DNA of 35,484 nt, from NCBI RefSeq assembly GCF_003426815.1, contig NZ_QKYK01000044.1:1-35484 (forward strand), read 5' to 3'. The notes below the pieces were generated by a model. The model had not been told where the DNA came from and searched no databases. It was given only the letters and a program-made list of their open reading frames with translations. Every line of letters starts with the position of its first letter. Position 1 is the first letter of the stretch. Source of the DNA: Desertimonas flava. GTDB lineage: Bacteria > Actinomycetota > Acidimicrobiia > Acidimicrobiales > Ilumatobacteraceae. Made by a program: the position numbers and the translations under genes. Positions 25,105-35,433 of the stretch are shown piece after piece.

Positions 25105-26966
25105 TTCGCCGCTCCCAACACGGCCTCGACCTTCTTCAGCGCGGCGATGCGCTGGTCGAGCTCGCCGCCCTTCTTCTGCCGCTCCTGCTGGGAGCGCTGT
25201 GCATCCTCCTGAGCGCTCTTGGCGGTGTTGGTCCACGTGCGCTGGAGCTCGCCGAGCCGTTCGGTGAACTCGTCGCGAAGCTCACGCTGGATGTCGCGCG
25301 TCACCGAGGTGAGCTGGTTGGTGACCTCGAACTGGACGTCGTCGAGGAACTGCCGCACCTGCTGTCTGGCCGCCTGGCGACGCATCTGCACCTTGCGCTT
25401 GCGATCGTCGGCGAGACCCATCCCACCGAAGAGGGCCCCGATGCCGAGCAGCACGGGGTTGGTGGCCAGCAGGGCACCGGCGGCAGCAGGCAGGAAGCTG
25501 CCCATCATCCCGAACATCATCACGCCGCCCTGCGCCCCACGAAGGCCGACCATGCCCTTGTCGAAGGCCCGCTTCTTCCCCGAGCCGCCGGCGTCGAGCG
25601 CCTTCCCCTGCCACAGGTCCGACACGTCCAACCAGTTCGTGTCGCCGGACGGGCCGAGCTCGATGTTGAGGTCCTCGTCACCCAGCGTCTCGACCACCGC
25701 ATCGCGGATCGCCAGCCGGCCCTCCTCCAGTGCGAGGAAGGCCCGAGCCACCTCGTCGGCGACGTCGGCTTGGAGGTCGTGGACCATGTCGTCCCACGTC
25801 TCGCCCTTCGAGAGACCCTCGATCACCTCATCCATGTTGCGTGAGATCGTGCGCATGCCGGCCCGGAACTCGAACATGACCGAGTTGGACAGATCGGCCG
25901 TGCGATCGCCGACGATCGTCGACCAGCGGGCCGCCGGACCGCGCAGGTGCTCGAGCCGGGCCTTCGCCACGTCGAGGCGCTCCATGGCCGCCTTCGTCGC
26001 CGCCGGGTCGCCGAGGACCGCCTTCTCGGCCTCGAGGCCGGATCGCACCATCGCCGCGATGCCCGCCGCCTCGCTCGCCGAGCGCTTCGCGGCGCCGGCC
26101 TTGGCAGGCGTGACGACCTTGTCGCCCAGCTCCTTCACCAACACCGGGAAGTTGCTGTGCTCGTTGAGCTCGCGGTCCTTGCGGGCGAGTGCCTCGGCCC
26201 GCACGACGCTGGACACCGCCACCATCGGGACGGGCAGGCGCTGGCGCTCGAGGTGACCGCGATTGAGGTCGGCGATGCGCTGCCACTGCGGGTAGAGGTC
26301 GATCTTCGTCAGGGCGAACATCACCGTCGGGCACAGCTCCGTCGCCCGCCGGAGGAACTCGACTTCCGGGGCCGACAGCTCGGCGGAGGCGTCGGACACG
26401 AACACGAGGCCGTCGGCGAAGGGTAAGAAGGCGAGCGTGGCCGCGGCGTGGCCGGCACCGAGGCCGCCCATGCCCGGGGTGTCCACCATCACGAGGCCTT
26501 GCTTGAGCAGCGGGCTGGACACGGAGATCTCGACCCGCTCCACCTGCTTCGAGTTGCGAGGGTTGCCGGCCTCGCTGACCCAGTTGGGAAGGTCCTCGAC
26601 GGCGACCGGCTGGCTGGCCGTGGCCCCGTCGTCGCCCCGTCGACGGACGGTGGCGGTGGTCTCGTCGCCGTAGCGGACCAAGGTGATCGCCGACGTCGCC
26701 AGATCGTCGTCCACCGGACAGATCGTCCGGCCGAGCAGACCGTTGACGAGTGAGCTCTTGCCCTGCTTGAACTCCCCGACCACGCACACGACGGTGCTCG
26801 GGCGCTTGAGGCGGGCCGCCGCGGCCGACGCCCGCTTGGCGAGGTCGGGCCGCTCCACCTGCTGGAGGATGCGGACGAGCTCGACAATGCCCGCCTCCGA
26901 TCCCGCGGCCGGAGCGGCTGCGGGAGCGGAGGCGGGCGTCGCAGGAGCCGCAGGGGCGTTCGTCAC
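25101..26966 (-). CDS. dynamin-like GTPase 1 (IniA-like)
   Basis: 621 aa. An Ala/Pro-rich N-terminus (1-24) precedes the GTPase domain: P-loop VGEFKQGKSSLVN (63-75), G2 Thr in LATSAITLV, G3 VDTPGMGGLG (161-170) and G4 TKID (220-223). A long helical stalk follows. A hydrophobic, Gly/Met-rich paddle at about 490-530 (MMFGMMGSFLPAAAG, then ATNPVLLGIGALFGGMG) could insert in the membrane. The C-terminus is coiled-coil-like (QEDAQRSQQERQKK). This layout matches IniA, which remodels membranes and is linked to isoniazid tolerance in mycobacteria. The GTG start at 26966 overlaps the repetitive-protein stop (GTGA), and its own stop overlaps the next dynamin start, so the three genes are translationally coupled. 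Confidence 0.9.
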   Translation of the reverse strand: MTNAPAAPATPASAPAAAPAAGSEAGIVELVRILQQVERPDLAKRASAAAARLKRPSTVVCVVGEFKQGKSSLVNGLLGRTICPVDDDLATSAITLVRYGDETTATVRRRGDDGATASQPVAVEDLPNWVSEAGNPRNSKQVERVEISVSSPLLKQGLVMVDTPGMGGLGAGHAAATLAFLPFADGLVFVSDASAELSAPEVEFLRRATELCPTVMFALTKIDLYPQWQRIADLNRGHLERQRLPVPMVAVSSVVRAEALARKDRELNEHSNFPVLVKELGDKVVTPAKAGAAKRSASEAAGIAAMVRSGLEAEKAVLGDPAATKAAMERLDVAKARLEHLRGPAARWSTIVGDRTADLSNSVMFEFRAGMRTISRNMDEVIEGLSKGETWDDMVHDLQADVADEVARAFLALEEGRLAIRDAVVETLGDEDLNIELGPSGDTNWLDVSDLWQGKALDAGGSGKKRAFDKGMVGLRGAQGGVMMFGMMGSFLPAAAGALLATNPVLLGIGALFGGMGLADDRKRKVQMRRQAARQQVRQFLDDVQFEVTNQLTSVTRDIQRELRDEFTERLGELQRTWTNTAKSAQEDAQRSQQERQKKGGELDQRIAALKKVEAVLGAAK

Positions 26967-28936
26967 CCGTTCGTCCCGAGGTCGTCGAACATCGTGTCGA
27001 AGCTGTCGTCGATGCTGTCGGCGGCGGCATACGACTCGCTGAAGTCGCTCTGCGGCTCGGGCTCCGGCTCGGGGGCGTAGTCGGCGGCGGGCTCGGCGGG
27101 GGCGGACACCTCGGGCGCCGAGAAGTCGCTGCCGCTGTCGAAGCCGTCGTCGAACCCAGCGTCCTGACCAGCGCCACCCTCGGCGCTCGGTGCCTCGTCG
27201 AAGGGCATCGCTTCGTCACCGATGCCGCCGCCGTTGACGTCGGGCATCGTCTCGTCACCGATGCCGTCTCCGGCGGTGCCAGTGGCGGGAGCGTCGGGCG
27301 TGCCGTCACCGTCCGTGTCGACCATCGTCTCGTCGCCGATGCCGTCACCGTCGGCACCAGCCGCGGGAGCAGGAGCGTCAGGGATGCCGTCGCCGTCGGT
27401 GTCGACCATCGCTGCGCCGTCAGCGCCGGGCAACTGCTCGTCGCCGGGTGCGCCCGGGTCGACCAACGGATCCGTGATCGAGACGGGCTCGGGGTCGCGG
27501 TCGAGGCCGAGCGACGTCGCCGCCTCGCGGAGCTGGTCGAACCACGTTGCGCTGTCGCCGCCCAGCGAGCGAGAGAGGTCCTCGGCCTGCTGAGCGAGCT
27601 GCACCAGCCATCCCGGTCCGGCCTCGAGCGTGGGCAGGGTGAGCTCGACCGGCGAGATCTCGGGGATGTATCCGGTCCCCCAGCAGTTGGTGTAGTCCGC
27701 ACCGGCGCCGCCGCCCAGGTCGAAGATGCTGCTGGTGACGCTCGAGTCGCCCATCGCACCGTTCACGGCCGAGGTGATGCCCGTCAGACCGAGGCCGCCG
27801 AGGATGGAGGCCATGCCGCTTTCGGCGGCGCCTGCCGCGCCGGCGACTCCCACAGCCTGGCCGGCGGCACCGGCCACGGACTCGAAGACATCATCGACCA
27901 TCCCGAAGATGCCGCCGGAGGACGAGTCGGCACCGGCCGCACCGGCCGCACCAGCGATGCCACCGATGGCGCCGGCGACGTCACCGGCATCGATCCCCAG
28001 GGCGTCACCGAGCTTGCCGGCCAGCTCACCGGCGTCGAGACCGGCGAGGCTGCCGAGCTGCCCCGCGGCGTTGCTCAGGTCGCCACCGACGATGTTGCCG
28101 AGCGCTCCGGTGATGTCACCGGCGTCGATCCCGAGCGCCTCGCCGAGCTTGCCGGCCAGATCACCGGCGTCGAGGCCCGCCAGGCTGCCGAGCTGGCCGG
28201 CCGCGTCACCGCCGACCAGCCCGCCGATGGCACCGGTGATGTCGCCGGCGTCGATCCCGAGCGCCTCGCCCAGCTTCCCGGCCACATCACCGGCGTCTAC
28301 ACCAAGGGCTTCGCCCAGCTTGCCGGCGATGCCCGCGGCGTCGAGGCCCGTGAGGTCGCCGAGCTGGCCGGCGAGGTCGCCGGCGTCGATGCCGAAGGCG
28401 CCGCCGATCGTGCTGGCGATGTCGCTGGCGTCGATCCCGGCCAGCTCGCCGAGCTTGCCGACGAGGTCTCCCGTGTCGATGCCGAGGGCGGCGCCGATGT
28501 CGCCGGCGTCGATACCGATGGCCTGCGTGATGGCGCTGCCGGCGGCGTCGATCAGCGACCCGCCGTTCAGCAGGTTGGTCGCGATGTCGGTGACGCCTGC
28601 CGGCAGGGGCAGCCCGAAGGCGCCGACCGCCGTGTCGAGGGCGTTGCCGAGATCGAAGTCGCCCTGCAGCAGCTGCGTGGCACCGGTGGCGATCATCCCG
28701 CCGACCGGACCGCCAACCAACGTGCCAAGCATGCCGGCGTACGGGGCGACGTGGCCGAGGGCATCGCCGAGCACGCCGCCGGTGGCGTCGTCGATCACAC
28801 CGGCCGTCGTGCTGACGACGGTGTTGACGGCGTCGACCGCCTCATCCACCGTCTCGTAGGCAGCTTCGGCGACGTCGACGACGACGTCGGCGGCGTCCTC
28901 CACGAACTCGGCGATCTCGTCAAATGGCCATCCCAT
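26963..28936 (-). CDS. repetitive Gly/Ala/Asp-rich protein (IniB-like by position)
   Basis: 657 aa. Acidic helical N-terminus (1-60), hydrophobic Gly-rich segment (about 62-90), then 13 units, mostly of 15 residues (141-328), of the form G-(I/L/V)-D-A-G-D-x-x-G-K-L-G-E-A-L. A Gly/Ala-rich stretch follows, then an acidic region with TSP3-like motifs (VDTDGDGIPDAP, VDTDGDGTPDAP) and a Pro/Glu tail ending FDDLGTNG. No signal peptide is seen. A strong GAGGAGGAAG precedes the ATG. Its position directly before two coupled dynamin genes mirrors mycobacterial iniB, which is also a Gly/Ala-rich repetitive protein, but similarity is in composition, not clear sequence. It could be a scaffold or cargo for the dynamins; this is inference. 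Confidence 0.85.
   Translation of the reverse strand: MGWPFDEIAEFVEDAADVVVDVAEAAYETVDEAVDAVNTVVSTTAGVIDDATGGVLGDALGHVAPYAGMLGTLVGGPVGGMIATGATQLLQGDFDLGNALDTAVGAFGLPLPAGVTDIATNLLNGGSLIDAAGSAITQAIGIDAGDIGAALGIDTGDLVGKLGELAGIDASDIASTIGGAFGIDAGDLAGQLGDLTGLDAAGIAGKLGEALGVDAGDVAGKLGEALGIDAGDITGAIGGLVGGDAAGQLGSLAGLDAGDLAGKLGEALGIDAGDITGALGNIVGGDLSNAAGQLGSLAGLDAGELAGKLGDALGIDAGDVAGAIGGIAGAAGAAGADSSSGGIFGMVDDVFESVAGAAGQAVGVAGAAGAAESGMASILGGLGLTGITSAVNGAMGDSSVTSSIFDLGGGAGADYTNCWGTGYIPEISPVELTLPTLEAGPGWLVQLAQQAEDLSRSLGGDSATWFDQLREAATSLGLDRDPEPVSITDPLVDPGAPGDEQLPGADGAAMVDTDGDGIPDAPAPAAGADGDGIGDETMVDTDGDGTPDAPATGTAGDGIGDETMPDVNGGGIGDEAMPFDEAPSAEGGAGQDAGFDDGFDSGSDFSAPEVSAPAEPAADYAPEPEPEPQSDFSESYAAADSIDDSFDTMFDDLGTNG
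27953..28516 (-). repeat. 45-nt coding repeats in the IniB-like gene
   Basis: Thirteen tandem units, mostly 45 nt, encode the 15-residue GIDAGD-type repeat. Two units are shorter (11 and 12 residues). Blocks such as units 7-9 and 10-12 repeat as larger modules (GxDAGDxTGA, GGD, GLDAG), suggesting growth by duplication of several units at once. Confidence 0.85.
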
Positions 28937-29015
28937 GATGTCTTCCTCCTCAGGGGGCGGTCACTGGACCGCCGAACGAACTGGTTCGATCTTGGCGATC
29001 GAGCGTCTCGGCGTC

Positions 29016-29033
29016 ACCGGGAGCATTCCCGGT
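29016..29033. other. short hairpin between the LpqN-like and IniB-like genes
   Basis: ACCGGGA - GCAT - TCCCGGT, a perfect 7-bp stem in the 138-nt gap, followed by a direct repeat (GTTCTCGTCC twice, about 29050-29070). It may be a weak terminator or processing site between the two minus-strand genes. Confidence 0.45.
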
Positions 29034-29074
29034 TCCCACACCGGGGCCCGTTCTCGTCCGTTCTCGTCCGTGCG

Positions 29075-29605
29075 TCAGAGGAAGCGGAAGCTGGCGATGA
29101 TCTCGACGAACGTCCGCCCGGCCACCGCCATGTGGTCGGCCGTGCTCGTGCCGATGATCTGGAAGAGATCCACCGTCTTCGCGTCGTCGGCGGCCGGGGC
29201 GAGGAACAGGGCCTGCAGCTGAGCCAGCTTGCGGCCCGACTGCGGCGCCTCGAGGTCGACGCCCCGGAGGTACACGACGTTGTTGCCGAAGCGGGCCACC
29301 CGCTCGGTGTTCACGGTGGCCGAGGGCGCGCCCGCCTTCAGCCTTCCCCAGCTGGCCGTCGCCGCGGCCTCGAGATCGACGGAGCGGGCAACGCGGTCAT
29401 GGGTGATCATGGCGTTGTCCCAGAACTCGTCCGTCGACTTCGGAGCCCGGATGACGGCGACCGCCCCCGGTGCGTCGTCGACCACCCAGCCGTCAGGCGC
29501 GGCGAAGACGAACGACGGCACCGGACGGATCGCGGCGCTCGGATACACGACGACCTGGTGCCCACCCGCACTCTCGATTTGTGTGGTTGTGTCCATAACG
29601 GTCAT
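29075..29605 (-). CDS. LpqN/PsbP-like (DUF1795-type) protein
   Basis: 176 aa, no signal peptide. The sequence reads as the alpha/beta fold of the LpqN/PsbP superfamily: FVFAAPDGWVVDDAPGAVAVIRAP near residues 32-55 (split at W-VVDD), a central helical stretch, NNVVYLRGVDL, and a C-terminal DLFQIIGTSTADH and FVEIIASFRFL. Mycobacterial LpqN/LpqT are lipoproteins; here the lipobox is absent, so the protein should be cytoplasmic. ATG at 29605 is used; TAGGTT lies 9 nt upstream. It is 138 nt before the IniB-like gene on the same strand and is probably the first gene of the dynamin operon or a separate unit next to it. Family assignment is from memory and moderate. Confidence 0.65.
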   Translation of the reverse strand: MTVMDTTTQIESAGGHQVVVYPSAAIRPVPSFVFAAPDGWVVDDAPGAVAVIRAPKSTDEFWDNAMITHDRVARSVDLEAAATASWGRLKAGAPSATVNTERVARFGNNVVYLRGVDLEAPQSGRKLAQLQALFLAPAADDAKTVDLFQIIGTSTADHMAVAGRTFVEIIASFRFL

Positions 29606-29614
29606 AGGCGGCGC

Positions 29615-29620
29615 AACCTA
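29615..29620 (-). promoter_or_regulatory. -10 hexamer, leaderless promoter of the LpqN-like gene
   Basis: On the minus strand TAGGTT ends 9 nt before the ATG at 29605. This could drive the whole dynamin operon. Confidence 0.4.
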
Positions 29621-29686
29621 GCCACGCGCTCGAACCGCTGCCGGGAATTCCCCCGGGATCGGACGGCAGACGGGAGAACGCCGAGC

Positions 29687-30730
29687 TCAGTGCCGCGCCA
29701 CGGCCGAGCACAGCGCTTCGCCCAGCCGGGGTCGCACCCTCCGGGGCAGCGACCGGTGGACGCGCAACAGCGCGTGCATCGCCTCCGGGCGCTGCATCAC
29801 CGCCAGTTTGGCCCGGCGGCTCACGCTGACGGGTGACCGACGGTACAGCTCGGCGAGGGCGTCGGCGATGAGACGGGCGTCGTCGTACTGCCGTGTCCGG
29901 AGGGCGGTCGCGTAGTCCGAGACCGTGGTGTGGAGCAACCGTGGGAACACGAGGTCGCGGATGAAGTAGCGGTTGAGCCGCTCGTCGCTCGGGATGTCGC
30001 GCACGAGCTTGTCGAAGAAGAGGAGGCGGCTCTGGAGGAAGCGGGCCGATGCCGAGGCGCTCTGTGAATGGACGCGGTACCGCGTGAGCGGCTCGCGTAC
30101 GAATCGACAGCTCCATCCGGCACGGAAGAGCCGGATGAACAGATCGTCGTCCTCGTAGCCGCACAGCCGGGGATCGAACCCGCCGACCTCCCAGAATGCC
30201 GTCGCCCGAACCATCGAGGCCGACGGCAACATCATCAGATCGCTCTGGAGGAACTGCCCGAGCGTGCGCCGCGTCTGGTCCAGCCGGTGGACGCCGATGA
30301 AGCCCTTGGTGACCGTGCGGCCGTCCAGATCGATCTCGTCGAAATCGCTGTACACCCAACCGAGATCGGCGTGGGAGGCGAACGGTCGCCGCAGTTGCTC
30401 CACATGGCGAGGACGCCACAGGTCGTCCTGATCGCAGAAGGCGAGGAGCGCTCCGCTCGCCAGCCGCGCCGCCTCGTTGCGCGTGGCCGACTGCCCTTGA
30501 TTGGCCTGACTCACCACCTTCACGACGACGCCGCGGTCATCGGACGTCGCCGCCTTGATCGCCGCCAGTGAGTCGTCGGTGGAGCCGTCGTCGATGACGA
30601 TGATCTCGTCGGGAAGCACCGTCTGGGCGAAGATCGACGCGAGACAGCCGGCGACGTGGGCAGCGCCGTTGTACACCGGCACGATCGCCGTCACGGTGAG
30701 GTGATGGGTGGGGATGCTGCTGTGCCTCAT
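29687..30730 (-). CDS. GT2-family glycosyltransferase
   Basis: 347 aa. GT-A fold: AIVPVYNGAAHV (15-26), EIIVIDDGSTDDS (42-54), QGQSATRNEAARLASG (78-93), the metal-binding DQDDLWRP (100-107), and the acceptor region GGFDPRLCGYEDDDLFIRL with the ED dyad. It transfers a sugar from a nucleotide-sugar donor; donor and acceptor are not readable. There is no membrane helix, so it acts at the cytoplasmic face. The ATG at 30730 overlaps the stop of the upstream methyltransferase gene by one base (TGATG), so the two are translationally coupled. The longer open frame upstream (to 31159) is antisense-like shadow inside that gene. Confidence 0.92.
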   Translation of the reverse strand: MRHSSIPTHHLTVTAIVPVYNGAAHVAGCLASIFAQTVLPDEIIVIDDGSTDDSLAAIKAATSDDRGVVVKVVSQANQGQSATRNEAARLASGALLAFCDQDDLWRPRHVEQLRRPFASHADLGWVYSDFDEIDLDGRTVTKGFIGVHRLDQTRRTLGQFLQSDLMMLPSASMVRATAFWEVGGFDPRLCGYEDDDLFIRLFRAGWSCRFVREPLTRYRVHSQSASASARFLQSRLLFFDKLVRDIPSDERLNRYFIRDLVFPRLLHTTVSDYATALRTRQYDDARLIADALAELYRRSPVSVSRRAKLAVMQRPEAMHALLRVHRSLPRRVRPRLGEALCSAVARH

Positions 30731-33393
30731 CACGCCGGCTCCTCCGTCGCCGCCCCCGTCCGTCCGAGCGTCGCGTCGACGTCCTCGGACGCGAGGCCGT
30801 CGACGGGATAGCGACGAGCTTCGTCGGCACCGACCGCTGGGTCGTACGCCCAGGCGACGGCTGGTGGCGGGTCGGCGAGCCGCTCGGACACGACCCAGGA
30901 GAGAGCCGCCGATGACGTCGTCGGCATCTTGGCCGCTCCGCGGCGCCAGATTGGTGAGGGGACCACCACCACCGACGCACACGAGCCGCCGTCGAGAACT
31001 CGAAACCCCGTCGCCGGGCCGAAGAGCTGCTGGAGACCACCGGTCGAGAAGCGCCAGAAGTCGTTGGGTTCCCCATGCGTGGGCCACACCCACGGCGCGC
31101 CGTGCACGGCCAGCCCGCCGGGCCGTAGGACCGCCGCGCATTCGGCCGCGACCAGCCAAGGAACCGCGACGTGCTCGAGCAGGCTGGTCGAGAAGACGAC
31201 GGCGAAGTGGGCCTTCGGAAGGAACCGGGACAGGACGTGGGCGTCACCGACCACGTCCACGCCCGGCCCCGGGTGGATGTCGAGCCCGACGACGTCCCGA
31301 TCCCCGAACATCTCCCGACGCCGCGCCGCGATGTCGGTGTTGGCGGCGCGCACGCCGAGCGCCAGGACGGGGCCTGGCGGCGCGCTGGCGATCCACCGCT
31401 TCATCATCTCCACGGGGTCGACGTCGGCGAGCACGGCCGGCGCCGGCAGAGGACTCGACGGCAGCTCCAACTCGACATCATGGTCACCGACTGTCGTGTG
31501 CAGGGTGAGAACCGTACGCCCTGCGGGCCGACCCTCGGCGTACGCCGTGAACCCCGCCCGCGCACAGGCCGGATCGTCGGGCCAGTACTGCAAGAGATGG
31601 GCGCTGTCTCTCGGAACCGCCTCGCACACCGCGTCACCCACGCGCAGCGTGAACCGCTCGACGCGCTCGCCCTCGGCCCATGCCCACCCTTCGACGAAGG
31701 TCCCGTAGGGGTCACACCAGTACACGTCGACGGAGTGGTGAATCGTGGGGGGACGCCGCCAGCGCTCGACACGCACGTCGGTCGGCGCCCCGTGCTCGAC
31801 GGTCAGGGCGATGTGGGCCCGCGCCCACTCCGCCACTTCCAGCGAGTGGGCGTCCTCGGCGACGTCGGCGACGTGGAGACAACGTTGGAACCACTCGTGG
31901 GCCGCACCAGGGTGCCCGGTGTTGAGGGCGAGGATGCCGAGCGAGAACAAGCTGTCGAGCGAGATCACGCGGTCGTGCTCGGCCTCACGCTCGACGAGAT
32001 CTCGGATCGAGGCCGCCACGATCTCCTCGAGCTGTGCGGCTGCCTCGTACTGACCGGCCGCGACGAGCTCGACGAAGATGCGACAGGTGAACAGTCGAGC
32101 GCCGGGCGTGCTGGGGTCGGAACCCATGGCGGCGGCCATCGCCGACGCGCGATTGGCGTCGTCGACGGCGAGGGCGAGCGCGTGATGCAGCGCGCCCTGA
32201 GCCCGTAGGTCGACCGAATCGAGATCGAGGACCCCCGCAACCTTCTCGAACCCCGCGACCGCTTCGCCCGTGAGCTCGAAGTACGTGGCGGCACGGTCCC
32301 GACGCCGCCGGTGAAGCAGCTCGACCATTCCGAGTGCGAAGGCGGCCCCGGCCAGGTGCCACGGCGGCGGGGTCCCCGCCGCCAGCGCGTCGAGGACCGA
32401 CTCGGGGTTGGCCAGGTCCAAACCGTGCCGCTGCCTCATGCAGTCGATCAACCGAGGGCTGGCCGCCATGGCGGCATCGAAGTCGCCGCGGCTGACGACG
32501 GCGCGCACGTACCGAGTGATCATGCCGTTGGCGAGCGCTGAGTCCGCCGGGGCCCCCTTGTCGCGGAACCGGTAGTACGGCTCGAGGGAGCGCTCGACGT
32601 CCCGCCCGAGGCCGCCAGGTTCGAACACTCGGTTCGGGGCGGCCGAGGCGATGGCGTGAAGCGTCCCGTGATGTCGAGTGACGTCGACCGAGGCGAATCC
32701 AGCCGACCTGAGGAGGCGCTCGAGCCCGGCGGCACTGGCGAGAAAGACGTGGAATCCGGCGCTGACCGCGGTCAGCACGTCGGAAGCTGCCGACGACTCG
32801 GCCACGATCTCGGCGGCGGGGGTGGTCAGCACCACGCACCCGTCGTCGGTGACGTGCTCGCGAAGCGCCCTGAGGAACGAAAGTGGATCGGGTACGTGCT
32901 CGATCACCTCGCTGGAGTGGACCAGATCGAAGCGACGGCCGAGGTCGGTACTTGCGGTCAGGTAGTCGTTGCGGATGTCGAGCTCGAGCTCGAGGGCACC
33001 GCGCACTCCAGCGCGAGACGGCTCGATACCGATCGGGGCCCAGCCGTACAGGAACCGACCGATGTCGAGAGCGAACCCGTACCCGCAACCGACGTCGAGC
33101 ACGTTGACGACGGACGCCGGATCGACCCGTGACAGTCCGGCGGCAATGGTCCCGATCCCCGCCCCGCCCTCGATGTACGCATCGACCGACTCGTCGGTGG
33201 GCGACGACTCCCGAGGGGCGTCGAGAAGATCGATCGACAAGCAGTCATCGCAACGCACCAGCTCGAGGTCCCGTATTCCCAAGGCGGTGACCCATCCAAG
33301 GCCCGTCGCATCGACCTCTCGGCCGCACGGCCGGCAGCGAGCGCGCCGCGACCGTCCATCGGCTGCCCACGTGATGACAGTGTCCACACACAC
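30730..33393 (-). CDS. large protein with two SAM-methyltransferase domains
   Basis: 887 aa. An N-terminal zinc-ribbon-like set (C20-x2-C23 and C48-x2-C51) is followed by a class I methyltransferase domain (about 85-260) with motif I VLDVGCGYGFALD (98-110) and SSEVIEHVPDPLSFLRAL. The middle (about 290-520) is Ala-rich, helical and TPR-like. A beta domain (about 545-650) resembles glycan-biosynthesis linker regions. A second methyltransferase-like domain (about 655-840) has VVGLDIHPGPGVDVVGDAH and FSTSLLEHVAVPW, the pattern of SAM-enzymes that lack the classic GxGxG. With the coupled GT2 gene it probably modifies a surface glycan or lipid; the substrate is unknown. The start is a GTG at 33393 (another GTG lies two codons later). 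Confidence 0.85.
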   Translation of the reverse strand: MCVDTVITWAADGRSRRARCRPCGREVDATGLGWVTALGIRDLELVRCDDCLSIDLLDAPRESSPTDESVDAYIEGGAGIGTIAAGLSRVDPASVVNVLDVGCGYGFALDIGRFLYGWAPIGIEPSRAGVRGALELELDIRNDYLTASTDLGRRFDLVHSSEVIEHVPDPLSFLRALREHVTDDGCVVLTTPAAEIVAESSAASDVLTAVSAGFHVFLASAAGLERLLRSAGFASVDVTRHHGTLHAIASAAPNRVFEPGGLGRDVERSLEPYYRFRDKGAPADSALANGMITRYVRAVVSRGDFDAAMAASPRLIDCMRQRHGLDLANPESVLDALAAGTPPPWHLAGAAFALGMVELLHRRRRDRAATYFELTGEAVAGFEKVAGVLDLDSVDLRAQGALHHALALAVDDANRASAMAAAMGSDPSTPGARLFTCRIFVELVAAGQYEAAAQLEEIVAASIRDLVEREAEHDRVISLDSLFSLGILALNTGHPGAAHEWFQRCLHVADVAEDAHSLEVAEWARAHIALTVEHGAPTDVRVERWRRPPTIHHSVDVYWCDPYGTFVEGWAWAEGERVERFTLRVGDAVCEAVPRDSAHLLQYWPDDPACARAGFTAYAEGRPAGRTVLTLHTTVGDHDVELELPSSPLPAPAVLADVDPVEMMKRWIASAPPGPVLALGVRAANTDIAARRREMFGDRDVVGLDIHPGPGVDVVGDAHVLSRFLPKAHFAVVFSTSLLEHVAVPWLVAAECAAVLRPGGLAVHGAPWVWPTHGEPNDFWRFSTGGLQQLFGPATGFRVLDGGSCASVVVVPSPIWRRGAAKMPTTSSAALSWVVSERLADPPPAVAWAYDPAVGADEARRYPVDGLASEDVDATLGRTGAATEEPA

Positions 33394-33479
33394 CCCACTA
33401 CTGATTCGGCCGCGCGCGTCGCGGCCGGACGAGTGAGGACATTACCGCCGAGCGGCCGGCTCGACCTGATCACAGGGGT

Positions 33480-33506
33480 ACGCCGGCGGCGCGCGGCCGC
33501 CGGCGT
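33480..33506 (-). terminator. terminator hairpin after the 634-residue protein
   Basis: Perfect 11-bp stem ACGCCGGCGGC / GCCGCCGGCGT with loop GCGCG, 16 nt past the stop codon at 33523 on the minus strand. It separates this gene from the methyltransferase-glycosyltransferase pair. Confidence 0.7.
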
Positions 33507-33522
33507 CACCCATGAGCGATCG

Positions 33523-35427
<1,905 letters not shown>

Positions 35428-35433
35428 GATGGG

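Noticed and set aside
25828-27759. Long minus-strand frame overlapping the IniA-like and IniB-like genes in another phase
   Set aside because: It is Arg/Ser/Pro-rich, and the two genes it overlaps have clear domains and coupled starts.
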